NCBI GenBank assembly: GCA_934130405.1
Contig: CAKOXX010000001.1
Coordinates: 1 to 64,000, forward strand
DNA length: 64,000 nt
Reading direction: 5' to 3'
Origin: an uncultured Bacilli bacterium
GTDB lineage: Bacteria; Bacillota_I; Bacilli_A; RF39; UBA660
How positions within the stretch are numbered: the stretch's first letter is position 1; each line of letters starts with the position of its first letter. Positions 53,685 to 60,840 of the stretch are shown here, in pieces. The translations under genes were made by a program, and so were the position numbers. The notes beneath the pieces are model-generated. The model saw only the letters and a list, made by a program, of their open reading frames with translations. It made no database searches and was not told where the DNA came from.

Positions 53685-53714
53685 ATTTTACAATGATATT
53701 TTATAATTTGTCAA
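53685..53714 (-). promoter_or_regulatory. Promoter of the T-box operon
   Basis: On the minus strand TTGACA (53714-53709) and TAAAAT (53690-53685) are 18 bases apart, immediately before the T-box leader. Confidence 0.65.
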
Positions 53715-53788
53715 TTATTTATATAAATTTTTTGAAAAATTTATTATTTTAGTTTTTACAATTTGTAGCTAATTATACATGTCATATG

Positions 53789-54040
53789 TTAGTTTTTATT
53801 ATTAGAAATTTCTTCTAGTTCAATAATAGAAAGTCCTGTATACGTAGAAATTTTATCTAGACTTTCATTGTTACTTAACATCAGCTTAGCTATTTCTAGT
53901 TTTGTTTCTGTTTTTCCAATAATAACACCATTATCAACGCCTTCTGAATAAGCAGAATTTCGACATTTTTCTTCTACCTTCTCAGCGTTATACCAAGCAT
54001 TAAATTCATCATTTAGTTTCAATTTCTCAATCTCATCCAT
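53789..54040 (-). CDS. Stand-alone copy of the Rpn C-terminal domain
   Basis: This 83-residue protein is a duplicate of the C-terminal part of the adjacent Rpn-family nuclease. Its first 34 residues are identical to that part; the middle differs and lacks 8 residues of the SEG-rich stretch; the last ten residues are again identical. It starts at an ATG nine bases after AAAGGA, exactly the geometry of the internal start in the nuclease gene. It ends with a short helix-turn-helix-like segment (LDKISTYTGLSIIELEEI). By analogy with RpnS proteins it may be an inhibitor or partner of the nuclease; it could also be a decaying duplication. Confidence 0.7.
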   Translation of the reverse strand: MDEIEKLKLNDEFNAWYNAEKVEEKCRNSAYSEGVDNGVIIGKTETKLEIAKLMLSNNESLDKISTYTGLSIIELEEISNNKN

Positions 54041-54076
54041 TATGACCAATCCTTTCTTGCTTTATTTTTAATATCT

Positions 54077-54352
54077 TTAATTTTTATTGTTAGAAATCTC
54101 TTCTAGTTCATTAAGAGTAAGTCCAGTTGCATTTATAATTGTATCCTTGTCTATATTCAATGTTAGTAAATTCTTAACTATTTCTAACTGTTTATGCTTT
54201 TCTCCAATAGTAACACCATTATCAGCGCCTTTTGTATAGCCTTCTGAATAGCCCTCAGAATAAGCAGAATTTCGACATTTCTCTTCCACTTTCTCAGCAT
54301 TATACCAAGCATTAAATTCATCATTAAGTTTCAATTTCTCAATCTCATCCAT
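54077..54352 (-). CDS. Candidate internal small ORF of the Rpn gene (RpnS-like)
   Basis: Met193 of the Rpn gene (ATG at 54352) is preceded by AAGAAAGGA with nine bases of spacing, an excellent ribosome site inside a coding region. It would yield a 91-residue protein equal to the C-terminal domain. The separate gene at 53789-54040 begins at the equivalent codon, with the same spaced AAAGGA, which suggests this unit is real. Intragenic antitoxins of this kind have been described for Rpn proteins in other bacteria. Confidence 0.55.
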   Translation of the reverse strand: MDEIEKLKLNDEFNAWYNAEKVEEKCRNSAYSEGYSEGYTKGADNGVTIGEKHKQLEIVKNLLTLNIDKDTIINATGLTLNELEEISNNKN

Positions 54353-54928
54353 TATAACCAGTCCTTTCTTACTATTACCAGTTATCTTCTTTAACTCCTC
54401 ATCAGTTTGTGCTGTTAACATTGATAATAGCATTTCGTCTTCGTTAGCTCCAGTATAACAAATGTCTTTGTAATTTACTAGGTATACATCATAAATTTTG
54501 ATACCATTTTTTACTAAATTATATTTTCTATTCATTAATTCATACTCTAAAACGGTATCCTCATGCTCAAACTTATCATTATTTAAACTAATTTGAATTA
54601 CTTCTTTGGTAGTATATTTTTCACCTTGTTCTAATCTGCTACCGGCTAGACGAAAAGCATAAGTAAGATTCTTTACTGTCGTATAATTCTCCATCGATTT
54701 ATTGATTTCAACATTAACAATAATATCTCCTTCTTCTAGTAATAAGTCTAGACGATAATCTTTTCTTTTGTTACCGCTATTTAACTCATTATCAATAATC
54801 TTATAATTAGATAAATCAATCCCAATTATATGACTAAATAACTCAAGATAGATATTTCTTGTCCTTTCTTCTTTCATGAGATATTTCATAGTTGTATCTG
54901 ATAAGATACTAATAAAATTATTATTCAT
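54077..54928 (-). CDS. Rpn/PD-(D/E)XK nuclease family transposase-like protein
   Basis: Rpn proteins are DNA endonucleases related to transposases and linked to recombination and phage defence. The 283-residue protein starts like the family (SDTTMKYLMKEERTRNIYLELFSHIIG). The nuclease core is LDLLLEEGDIIVNVEINKS: Asp then Glu-x-Asn in place of the usual (E/Q)xK/Q. TYAFRLAGSRLEQGEKY and VIQISLNN follow. The C-terminal domain from residue 193 has its own ribosome site and start. AAAGGA precedes the main ATG. Only one gene with a neighbouring partial copy is present; no transposon ends were found. Confidence 0.8.
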   Translation of the reverse strand: MNNNFISILSDTTMKYLMKEERTRNIYLELFSHIIGIDLSNYKIIDNELNSGNKRKDYRLDLLLEEGDIIVNVEINKSMENYTTVKNLTYAFRLAGSRLEQGEKYTTKEVIQISLNNDKFEHEDTVLEYELMNRKYNLVKNGIKIYDVYLVNYKDICYTGANEDEMLLSMLTAQTDEELKKITGNSKKGLVIMDEIEKLKLNDEFNAWYNAEKVEEKCRNSAYSEGYSEGYTKGADNGVTIGEKHKQLEIVKNLLTLNIDKDTIINATGLTLNELEEISNNKN

Positions 54929-54951
54929 ATTCGGTTCCTTTCATAAGATGA

Positions 54952-54992
54952 TTATTTTTGCTTTTTCGAAAAAGTGGCACCATCTTAACAGG
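54952..54992 (-). repeat. Hairpin in the Rpn gene leader
   Basis: AAGATG and CATCTT flank an inner perfect CTTTTT-CG-AAAAAG palindrome about 30 bases upstream of the Rpn start. It may be a leader structure or remnant element; no function is assigned. Confidence 0.35.
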
Positions 54993-55077
54993 TTCAAAAC
55001 TAAATAGCAAATCGGGAATTTTGCATTTTTCCCTAGTAGATACCCCTCAATTTACTAAATTCAGCCGGCAAAATGAA

Positions 55078-55112
55078 AAATTCAGGTCGAACAAGTACCT
55101 GAATTTGTAAAA
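55078..55112 (-). terminator. Terminator after the 55146 surface gene
   Basis: On the minus strand AAATTCAGGT pairs perfectly with ACCTGAATTT, followed by a T-rich run. Confidence 0.65.
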
Positions 55113-55145
55113 TCTACCCTAAAAAAGTAAAATTTTAATTTTTTT

Positions 55146-56321
55146 TCAAGAAATATCAATTACATCATAATAACTAGTCTTACCAGTATAGTTTACATCA
55201 CTAATAGGAGTTTTAACTCCACTTTCACTATATTCTATATAATCAATTAAATGCTTATCACACCACTCTTTACTTGGTTCATTACCTTCTCCAAACATTA
55301 AAGTTAAATCTATAATCATATAATCTTTAAAAGTAAACTCTGCCCAATCATATGATTCTATGTAAAAATGGTCATTTTCACTATTAGAAACGACAATTCC
55401 AGTATATATTCCTGTTGCATTAGGACTATAAATGAATTGAGTTTTTGGCCAATATTCTATTCCGTCTATTACTGTTTTGTGTGCAAATTCAAGTATTTTT
55501 TCCAAATTATGTCCCAACTTTTCAACTATAGATAATATATTAACATTATAATAATAATTGTGCCCAACACTTTTCATACTAGAAGCTGTCATCGCTATAG
55601 AATTACCCAAATAAGTAAGTCCATCAGTTGATAAAGTATAAGAGTCATCAGAATTCACTATTAATTTTGCATATGTGCCTTTCCTAACAACTGCTATATT
55701 ATTTTTTAATACATAATATTTTCTACATTCTCCATCTACGTAATAATTTCCTCCTGCATCTTGACACTTTTTATTTAAACTTTCTTCATTAGTTGATGCT
55801 CCTTCTATTCTAAGTTTTGCTTTAAAGACTTTATTTTCTTCTTCAGCTGTCATATCGCTTGAAAACCATAATCTTAATTTATAGTTAATAGTTTGTCCAC
55901 TATTAATTATTCCACTTTCTAGTTTTTGATTTCCTGTTAATGACTTAGCAACATTATTAGAACTATCTCTTTCCAAACTATAATGAACATATTTCTGATC
56001 AATTCTAACATCACCTTCATCTAGTGGTTGATTATCTAAATAGATTGTATATGATGATGCTACTTTACCATTATTAGTTAATTTAAATGAATAGTAATTA
56101 TTTAAATTAACACCTTCACTATCTGATAATGGTCCATCTGCTGATACTGTTATCGCATTACCATCTGATTCATCTAATACAAGTGATAAACTTCCAACTT
56201 TCAGAACACTATCTTTAGTTGCAAAGAAACTAGTTTGCAAAAATGCATATGATATTCCTAAAATAATAAATATCAATATTACTAATAATATAACTAAAAA
56301 TATATTTTGTCCCTTTTTCAT
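55146..56321 (-). CDS. Membrane-anchored surface protein with TasA-like module
   Basis: The 391-residue protein has an N-terminal hydrophobic segment (about 6-28) ending in GISYAFLQTSFFA. A beta-sandwich-like module follows to about residue 175 (VLKVGSLSLVLDESDG, YSFKLTNNGKVASSYTIYLDN, KLRLWFSS). The start resembles SipW-type TasA/CotN proteins. The C-terminal part has Cys-containing linkers and DLTLMFGEGNEP..EWC, a motif seen in phage tail and carbohydrate-binding modules. It probably faces the outside. The N-terminal module is nearly identical to that of the 56580 gene. A poly-G leader precedes it. Confidence 0.7.
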   Translation of the reverse strand: MKKGQNIFLVILLVILIFIILGISYAFLQTSFFATKDSVLKVGSLSLVLDESDGNAITVSADGPLSDSEGVNLNNYYSFKLTNNGKVASSYTIYLDNQPLDEGDVRIDQKYVHYSLERDSSNNVAKSLTGNQKLESGIINSGQTINYKLRLWFSSDMTAEEENKVFKAKLRIEGASTNEESLNKKCQDAGGNYYVDGECRKYYVLKNNIAVVRKGTYAKLIVNSDDSYTLSTDGLTYLGNSIAMTASSMKSVGHNYYYNVNILSIVEKLGHNLEKILEFAHKTVIDGIEYWPKTQFIYSPNATGIYTGIVVSNSENDHFYIESYDWAEFTFKDYMIIDLTLMFGEGNEPSKEWCDKHLIDYIEYSESGVKTPISDVNYTGKTSYYDVIDIS

Positions 56322-56352
56322 TTTTTACCTCTTTCTAATATTCAAACAGCAC

Positions 56353-56381
56353 AAAAAAACAGAATAAGCTTTTTCCTATTC
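56353..56381 (-). terminator. Leader terminator (attenuator) of the 55146 surface gene
   Basis: On the minus strand GAATAGG (56381-56375) pairs with CTTATTC (56368-56362) with one G-U, followed by TG and seven T. It lies between the poly-G leader ORF and the surface gene, and so would stop transcription before it. Confidence 0.6.
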
Positions 56382-56415
56382 CATTACTTTTACACTATTA
56401 AAGAAAGCAGGTTTA

Positions 56416-56505
56416 TTACTTAATAAGTACCCCCCCCCAAGTTAATTTTAAGTTAACTTTTCTAGACTTAAAAAGTGAGCAACTATTTTTAAAACAACTT
56501 TTCAT
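56416..56505 (-). CDS. Leader peptide with 9-G tract, ahead of the 55146 surface gene
   Basis: An ATG at 56505, five bases after AGGTGAG, opens a 29-codon frame that runs through nine G (56438-56430). It contains VNLKLTWGGV and stops at 56418-56416 with nine G. With eight G the frame would continue 18 codons past the tract and stop at a TAG inside the 5' arm of the terminator at 56353-56381. With ten G it stops quickly. A second leader upstream of the 58250 gene has the same design and the peptide core VNxKLTWGG. Confidence 0.5.
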   Translation of the reverse strand: MKSCFKNSCSLFKSRKVNLKLTWGGVLIK

Positions 56506-56534
56506 AATTACTCACCTACTTTCTTTACTTTTAT

Positions 56535-56563
56535 AGTTTATCACAGTTATTTTTGTATCTCAA
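56535..56563 (-). promoter_or_regulatory. Promoter of the 55146 surface-gene leader
   Basis: On the minus strand TTGAGA (56563-56558) and TAAACT (56540-56535) are 17 bases apart, 30 bases before the leader ATG. Confidence 0.5.
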
Positions 56564-56579
56564 TATATTTATTGAAATA

Positions 56580-58217
56580 CTATCCAATGGTAACAGTTCC
56601 TTTTCCTCCCAACTTATCTTCTAACCAAGCTTTAGTAGTTGCATCCTTAGTAATAATATTTATATCTGATGCTACTAACGTAAATGTATTATCATAATTT
56701 GAAACAGATGTAAATACAGCTTTTCTTAAATCCAACCTTTTCAAACTTTTACACCAATTAAAAGTATGAAACATATCAGTTACATTTTCTGTATTAAAAC
56801 TACTAAGATTTAATTCTTGCAGATTAATATTAAAAGCAAACATATCACTCATTGTAGTAACTTTACTTGTATCAAAACTACTTAAATCTAATTCAGTTAA
56901 AGAACCATAACTAGAAGTACCAAGATTTGTATCCCACATATTAAACATTGATGACATATCTGTTACTTTTGATGTATCAAAACTAGATAAATTGATTGAG
57001 AACAATTTTTTACAATTACAAAACATCCCACCCATATTAGTTACATTACTAGTATTAAAATTACTCAAGTCTAGTGTTGTTAAATTCTTATCTCCGTTAA
57101 ACATATGAAACATATCTGTTACTTTTGAAGTATTAAGATTGTCAATATTTAATGTCTGTAAACTCGTATTGTATGCAAACATATCTCGCATTATTGTCAC
57201 GTTTGAGGTATCAAAACTACTTAAGTCTAATAAAGTTAAGCTACCAGTACTAGCAGCATCATCCGTTTTATTCCACATATTAAACATTCCATACATATTT
57301 GTAACTTTAGACGTATCAAAGTTACTTAAATCGATATTTAATAAACTTTTACAATTACTAAACATTTGTGACATATCTGTAACCTGCGAGGTATTTAACA
57401 AAGTTAAATTTTCTATTGTTTTTAGTTCAGTAAAATAGTTAAATAGGTAACTAGAATTACTATTAGCAAATATTTCACCATTACTTTGGATATATAAAGT
57501 ATTGGTACTATCATCGTTAGATACTATTTTACCAATAACACTATTATTATCATTTGCTGATAAGTCATAACTCTTAGTAGTGTTTTCTATATCATTTATT
57601 TTATCTTGAAATACTATCTTAGTAACTGTTTGTTTTTCTTCATCGATAAGTTTAAGAGATGATGCCATAGTATTAATATTTTGGCTAGCTTCTATTCTAA
57701 GTTTTGCTTTAAATACTTTATTTTCTTCTTCAGCTGTCATATCACTTGAAAACCATAATCTTAGTTTATAGTTGATAGTTTGTTTACTATTTATTATTCC
57801 ACTTTCTAGTTTTTGCTCTCCAGTTAAAGACTTAGCAACATTATTAGAATCATCTCTTTCTAAACTATAATGGACATATTCTTGGTCAATTCTGACATCA
57901 CCTTCATCTAATGGTTGATTATCTAAATAGATTGTATATGATGATGCTACTTTTCCATTATTAGTTAATTTAAATGAATAGTAATCATTTAAATTAACAC
58001 CTTCACTATCTGACAATGGTCCATCTGCTGATACTGTTATCGCATTACCATCTGACTCATCTAATACAAGTGCTAAACTACCTACTTTTAAAACATTATC
58101 ATTACTTGCAAAGAAACTTGTTTGTAAAAATGCATATGATATTCCTAGAATAATAAATATCAAGATTATAAGTAATATAATTAAAAATATATTTTGTTTA
58201 TTAATCTTAGATTTCAT
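56580..58217 (-). CDS. Surface protein with TasA-like module and BspA-type leucine-rich repeats
   Basis: The 545-residue protein has the same N-terminal membrane segment and beta module as the 55146 protein (about 90% identical over about 170 residues). About ten BspA/DUF285-type repeats follow, with the consensus L.L.NFDTSKVT.M..MF, ending near residue 530. Such repeats occur in surface adhesins of gut and oral bacteria. It follows the 58250 gene by 32 bases and probably shares its promoter and poly-G leader. No LPXTG motif is seen, so anchoring would be by the N-terminal segment unless it is cleaved. Confidence 0.82.
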   Translation of the reverse strand: MKSKINKQNIFLIILLIILIFIILGISYAFLQTSFFASNDNVLKVGSLALVLDESDGNAITVSADGPLSDSEGVNLNDYYSFKLTNNGKVASSYTIYLDNQPLDEGDVRIDQEYVHYSLERDDSNNVAKSLTGEQKLESGIINSKQTINYKLRLWFSSDMTAEEENKVFKAKLRIEASQNINTMASSLKLIDEEKQTVTKIVFQDKINDIENTTKSYDLSANDNNSVIGKIVSNDDSTNTLYIQSNGEIFANSNSSYLFNYFTELKTIENLTLLNTSQVTDMSQMFSNCKSLLNIDLSNFDTSKVTNMYGMFNMWNKTDDAASTGSLTLLDLSSFDTSNVTIMRDMFAYNTSLQTLNIDNLNTSKVTDMFHMFNGDKNLTTLDLSNFNTSNVTNMGGMFCNCKKLFSINLSSFDTSKVTDMSSMFNMWDTNLGTSSYGSLTELDLSSFDTSKVTTMSDMFAFNINLQELNLSSFNTENVTDMFHTFNWCKSLKRLDLRKAVFTSVSNYDNTFTLVASDINIITKDATTKAWLEDKLGGKGTVTIG

Positions 58218-58249
58218 ATTTAAATCATCTCTTTTCTCACTTGTATTAT

Positions 58250-60109
58250 TTATATCGCAAATGGATTTAGAGCAGTTCCATCTCCCTTAATTATTTGAAT
58301 ATCTGCACGAAGACTTATAACTGGACGAACACTGTAGAGATTTGAGACATAACCCCAAGGATTCAGACTGCCCGAAGGAAGCACTCTCCAAACTTGTGCA
58401 ACAGAGCTGTAAGACTCAAAGTTAGCCGGAGAGAGTGTCCAAAAATATTGTCCATTATATAGATAATAATTACTGTTTGCTGTGTTATATATTCCGCCGG
58501 CCATTCCTACTTCATCTGCTGTAATAAGTGAAATTGGATAATCTAATTTAGCACTTTCATTTGACACTTTAAATTTATCATTATCTTGTGCACATTTTAA
58601 ACTTGGTGCTTTCTTTTCATATAAACGTTCATATGTTCCATAAGTAGTAGTTGGTGGCGTTAAATAACCATTACCCCAATTTATACTTCGATCATTACAG
58701 AATGTTTCATCTGCTAAATATGATGTATAACTTGTTAAATTGTTTTTATACCATGTATCTAGTGTATTCTTCATTGTATTGTTTGTATTATTTGTTACTG
58801 CATCGGCATAACTATCACTGCTATAAGAAATTGGTTGGACTATCATTGTTGTATCATTTGAATATCCTGTGATTTTATATACTACATTACAACTTGTATT
58901 TAAACAACTATATAGTTTTCCTGATACAATTTCATCCGAATTATCTTTCCAAGTTAATTGTTTGGTAGTTCCGGTTAATGTGAATTTTTTTGTTGTTTCA
59001 TCAAAAGTGTATCCTGTTCCAAAGTTATATTTTGAGGTATTAGCAAACCAATTGTAACCTGTTGTTCCATTATTTTCATGTAGAGAAAACTTTTCATTAT
59101 ATTTATATCCGACATAAGTTGGATCCCAATATTTTTCATTAAACACTGAATTACCTATGTTTGTAGCAGTTCCTGTATCTGACGTTGTTTTTCCTGAATA
59201 AATCATTCTGATACTTCCATCTCCATTACGACGGATAATTCTCCAAGTATATCCTGCAAATGATACATAGTTATTTTTCACTGCTCCTCTATAATAGTAG
59301 CTGTCTCCCTCATCATCCTCTGCCATGAATAAACCCTCATCGGTAGTAGCAGTTTTAGAAAAGTCTGGGGTTCCTTTGGCATTTATATTAGTCTTGGCAC
59401 TTTCTACTGATATTTCATGATTGTTCATTACTAACATACAATCTGATAAAGTATTAAATCCATTATCTTTGCAATAGGTATCTTCTACTTCTGCTACGGT
59501 ATCTGAGGTTTGTCCGTAAACATTTACTTTTACTTTATATACTAATCCACCGTTATCACTTTGTGGATTATAACTTTCATCTACCCATAGTCTTAATCGA
59601 TATTTGATTTCTGTATCTCCTTGTTGATTTAAATTTCCTACAAATAAACTCATCATATCTGATGGGCGACCAGTATAAACATTTCCAGTTGGGTCTTCTG
59701 AATAAGTTTTTGGTGGCATTGCTTCTTCTTCAGTACCATCGGAATTAACTTTCGTAAGATATAGTTTGATATTCTTTCCATCAAAGGTGTTTCCATTCTC
59801 TTCTTTCACTGCTATCTCATAGTTAATATCTGTATTCCCTGCTATTGATGATTTAATGGTAAAATCAAAATATTCTCCAGAATTAAGTCTTTTCTTTCCA
59901 GTCGTATCGGTCGTCGGAAGAGCATTACTCATAGATATAATATTAGTACTTTCTGTATAATTCATCGTTATTGCTCCAGTAGTTATGGTATTCAACTTTT
60001 GACCTATTCCTGAATAGTTAAATGCTGCATAACTGATACCAATAACAGCAATTAGTAAGATAAAAGTTGTTCCGATAGTTAATATATTTTTAAACTTTTG
60101 TTTATTCAT
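58250..60109 (-). CDS. Large surface protein with DUF6273-like C-terminal domain
   Basis: The 619-residue protein has an N-terminal hydrophobic segment (about 9-28, ending AVIGISYAAF). A beta-sandwich-like module runs to about residue 200 (SGEYFDFTIKSS, KYRLRLWVDESYNP), then a Cys-containing region. The C-terminal part has YTWRIIRRNGDGSIRMIYSG, ISLITADEVGMAGG, YFWTLSPANF and VRPVISLRADI, which match DUF6273/paralogous-domain surface proteins. It is the first gene of a pair and stands behind a poly-G leader and terminator. Ligand and role are unknown. Confidence 0.75.
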   Translation of the reverse strand: MNKQKFKNILTIGTTFILLIAVIGISYAAFNYSGIGQKLNTITTGAITMNYTESTNIISMSNALPTTDTTGKKRLNSGEYFDFTIKSSIAGNTDINYEIAVKEENGNTFDGKNIKLYLTKVNSDGTEEEAMPPKTYSEDPTGNVYTGRPSDMMSLFVGNLNQQGDTEIKYRLRLWVDESYNPQSDNGGLVYKVKVNVYGQTSDTVAEVEDTYCKDNGFNTLSDCMLVMNNHEISVESAKTNINAKGTPDFSKTATTDEGLFMAEDDEGDSYYYRGAVKNNYVSFAGYTWRIIRRNGDGSIRMIYSGKTTSDTGTATNIGNSVFNEKYWDPTYVGYKYNEKFSLHENNGTTGYNWFANTSKYNFGTGYTFDETTKKFTLTGTTKQLTWKDNSDEIVSGKLYSCLNTSCNVVYKITGYSNDTTMIVQPISYSSDSYADAVTNNTNNTMKNTLDTWYKNNLTSYTSYLADETFCNDRSINWGNGYLTPPTTTYGTYERLYEKKAPSLKCAQDNDKFKVSNESAKLDYPISLITADEVGMAGGIYNTANSNYYLYNGQYFWTLSPANFESYSSVAQVWRVLPSGSLNPWGYVSNLYSVRPVISLRADIQIIKGDGTALNPFAI

Positions 60110-60140
60110 AAAGACTTATTCCTTTCATTTTGGTATACAC

Positions 60141-60182
60141 AAAAAAGATAGATTTATATTATCAGTGATATTAATCTATCTT
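60141..60182 (-). terminator. Leader terminator (attenuator) of the 58250-56580 surface genes
   Basis: On the minus strand AAGATAGATT (60182-60173) pairs perfectly with AATCTATCTT (60154-60145), followed by a T run. It lies between the poly-G leader ORF and the surface gene start. Confidence 0.7.
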
Positions 60183-60219
60183 TATTCCACGATAAAAGAA
60201 AGTAAGTCTTTTTCTTAAA

Positions 60220-60276
60220 TTAGTAAGTACCCCCCCCCCACGTTAATTTCTGGTTAACTTGAGTCAATCGATACAT
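60220..60276 (-). CDS. Leader peptide with 10-G tract, ahead of the 58250 surface gene
   Basis: An ATG at 60276, five bases after AGGTGA, encodes MYRLTQVNQKLTWGGGTY, reading through ten G (60239-60230) and stopping at 60222-60220. With nine G the frame stays open across the next 20 codons and stops at the TAA on the edge of the 5' arm of the terminator at 60141-60182. With eight G it stops within five codons. The arrangement copies that at 56416-56505. Confidence 0.5.
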   Translation of the reverse strand: MYRLTQVNQKLTWGGGTY

Positions 60277-60325
60277 ACTAATCACCTACTTCCTATTTTT
60301 TATTATCAGTATTCTTGACATCTTA

Positions 60326-60354
60326 ATAATATCATAATCTTTGAAATTTTACAA
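60326..60354 (-). promoter_or_regulatory. Promoter of the 58250 surface-gene leader
   Basis: On the minus strand TTGTAA (60354-60349) and TATTAT (60331-60326) are 17 bases apart, 50 bases before the leader ATG. Confidence 0.5.
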
Positions 60355-60359
60355 TTAAT

Positions 60360-60791
60360 TTATCTTGATAAAGTTTCATTATAATTTTCTAAGAAAAAAT
60401 AGTCTTGGTTTTTAAAGTCACAGATAAAATAATTATTATTTAAACTATTAAGTATCTTTAGAAAAAAAGAATTATAGTAATTAGTCTTTAATCTCATATA
60501 ACTTCTCTTCACAATTAAAGACCCAATCTCATCATGACCTGGTTCGTTATAGTAATGCACCCCTTTTCTCTTACTATAAGGAATAGATTGATGATACTTA
60601 ATAAAGATATGTTGGTCGATTTTCTCCTTATCAATCTTTTTAGTCAACTGATGAAATAAACTATAACCATACTTAGCATTTTCTTCTCCTAAAAAATAAA
60701 TTTGTTCTAATATCTGATACAGAATAGATGGCTTATCTTGATACAAACTTTTAAACTCATCCTTAATCTCAAAAATAAAAAACTCTCTCAT
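60360..60791 (-). CDS. sirA: SirA-like sporulation inhibitor of replication
   Basis: SirA binds domain I of DnaA and blocks new rounds of replication as Bacillus enters sporulation. The 143-residue protein fits its size and plan: the REFFIFEIKDEF start resembles the YYTYLIKEEF region. The SFFLKILNSLNNNYFICDFKNQDYFFLE ending resembles the IFFEVLKK...FLAMDFNSKRYGWL part of Bacillus SirA. It sits directly next to tkt, as in Bacillus. The identity is low, so the call rests on both resemblance and synteny. Confidence 0.7.
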   Translation of the reverse strand: MREFFIFEIKDEFKSLYQDKPSILYQILEQIYFLGEENAKYGYSLFHQLTKKIDKEKIDQHIFIKYHQSIPYSKRKGVHYYNEPGHDEIGSLIVKRSYMRLKTNYYNSFFLKILNSLNNNYFICDFKNQDYFFLENYNETLSR

Positions 60792-60840
60792 ATAATCACC
60801 ACTGTAATCATATCAAGAGAGTCATAAGAACTTTGTCGAA

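Noticed and set aside
53789..54928. Insertion sequence or transposon
   Set aside because: The Rpn family is transposase-related, but no terminal inverted repeats or target duplication were seen around it.
55030..55075. Degenerate poly-G leader upstream of the Rpn gene
   Set aside because: The minus strand has a weakly similar GAGGGGTATCTACTA, but there is no SD-ORF and no long G tract, so similarity is not convincing.
56430..56438. Poly-C run as a simple assembly artefact
   Set aside because: The length may be misread by one base, but a similar run recurs at 60230-60239 in the same genetic setting, so the tract itself is taken as real.
57139..57438. Plus-strand ORF opposite the leucine-rich-repeat gene
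   Set aside because: It is a shadow frame created by the regular repeats; no ribosome site or recognisable protein.
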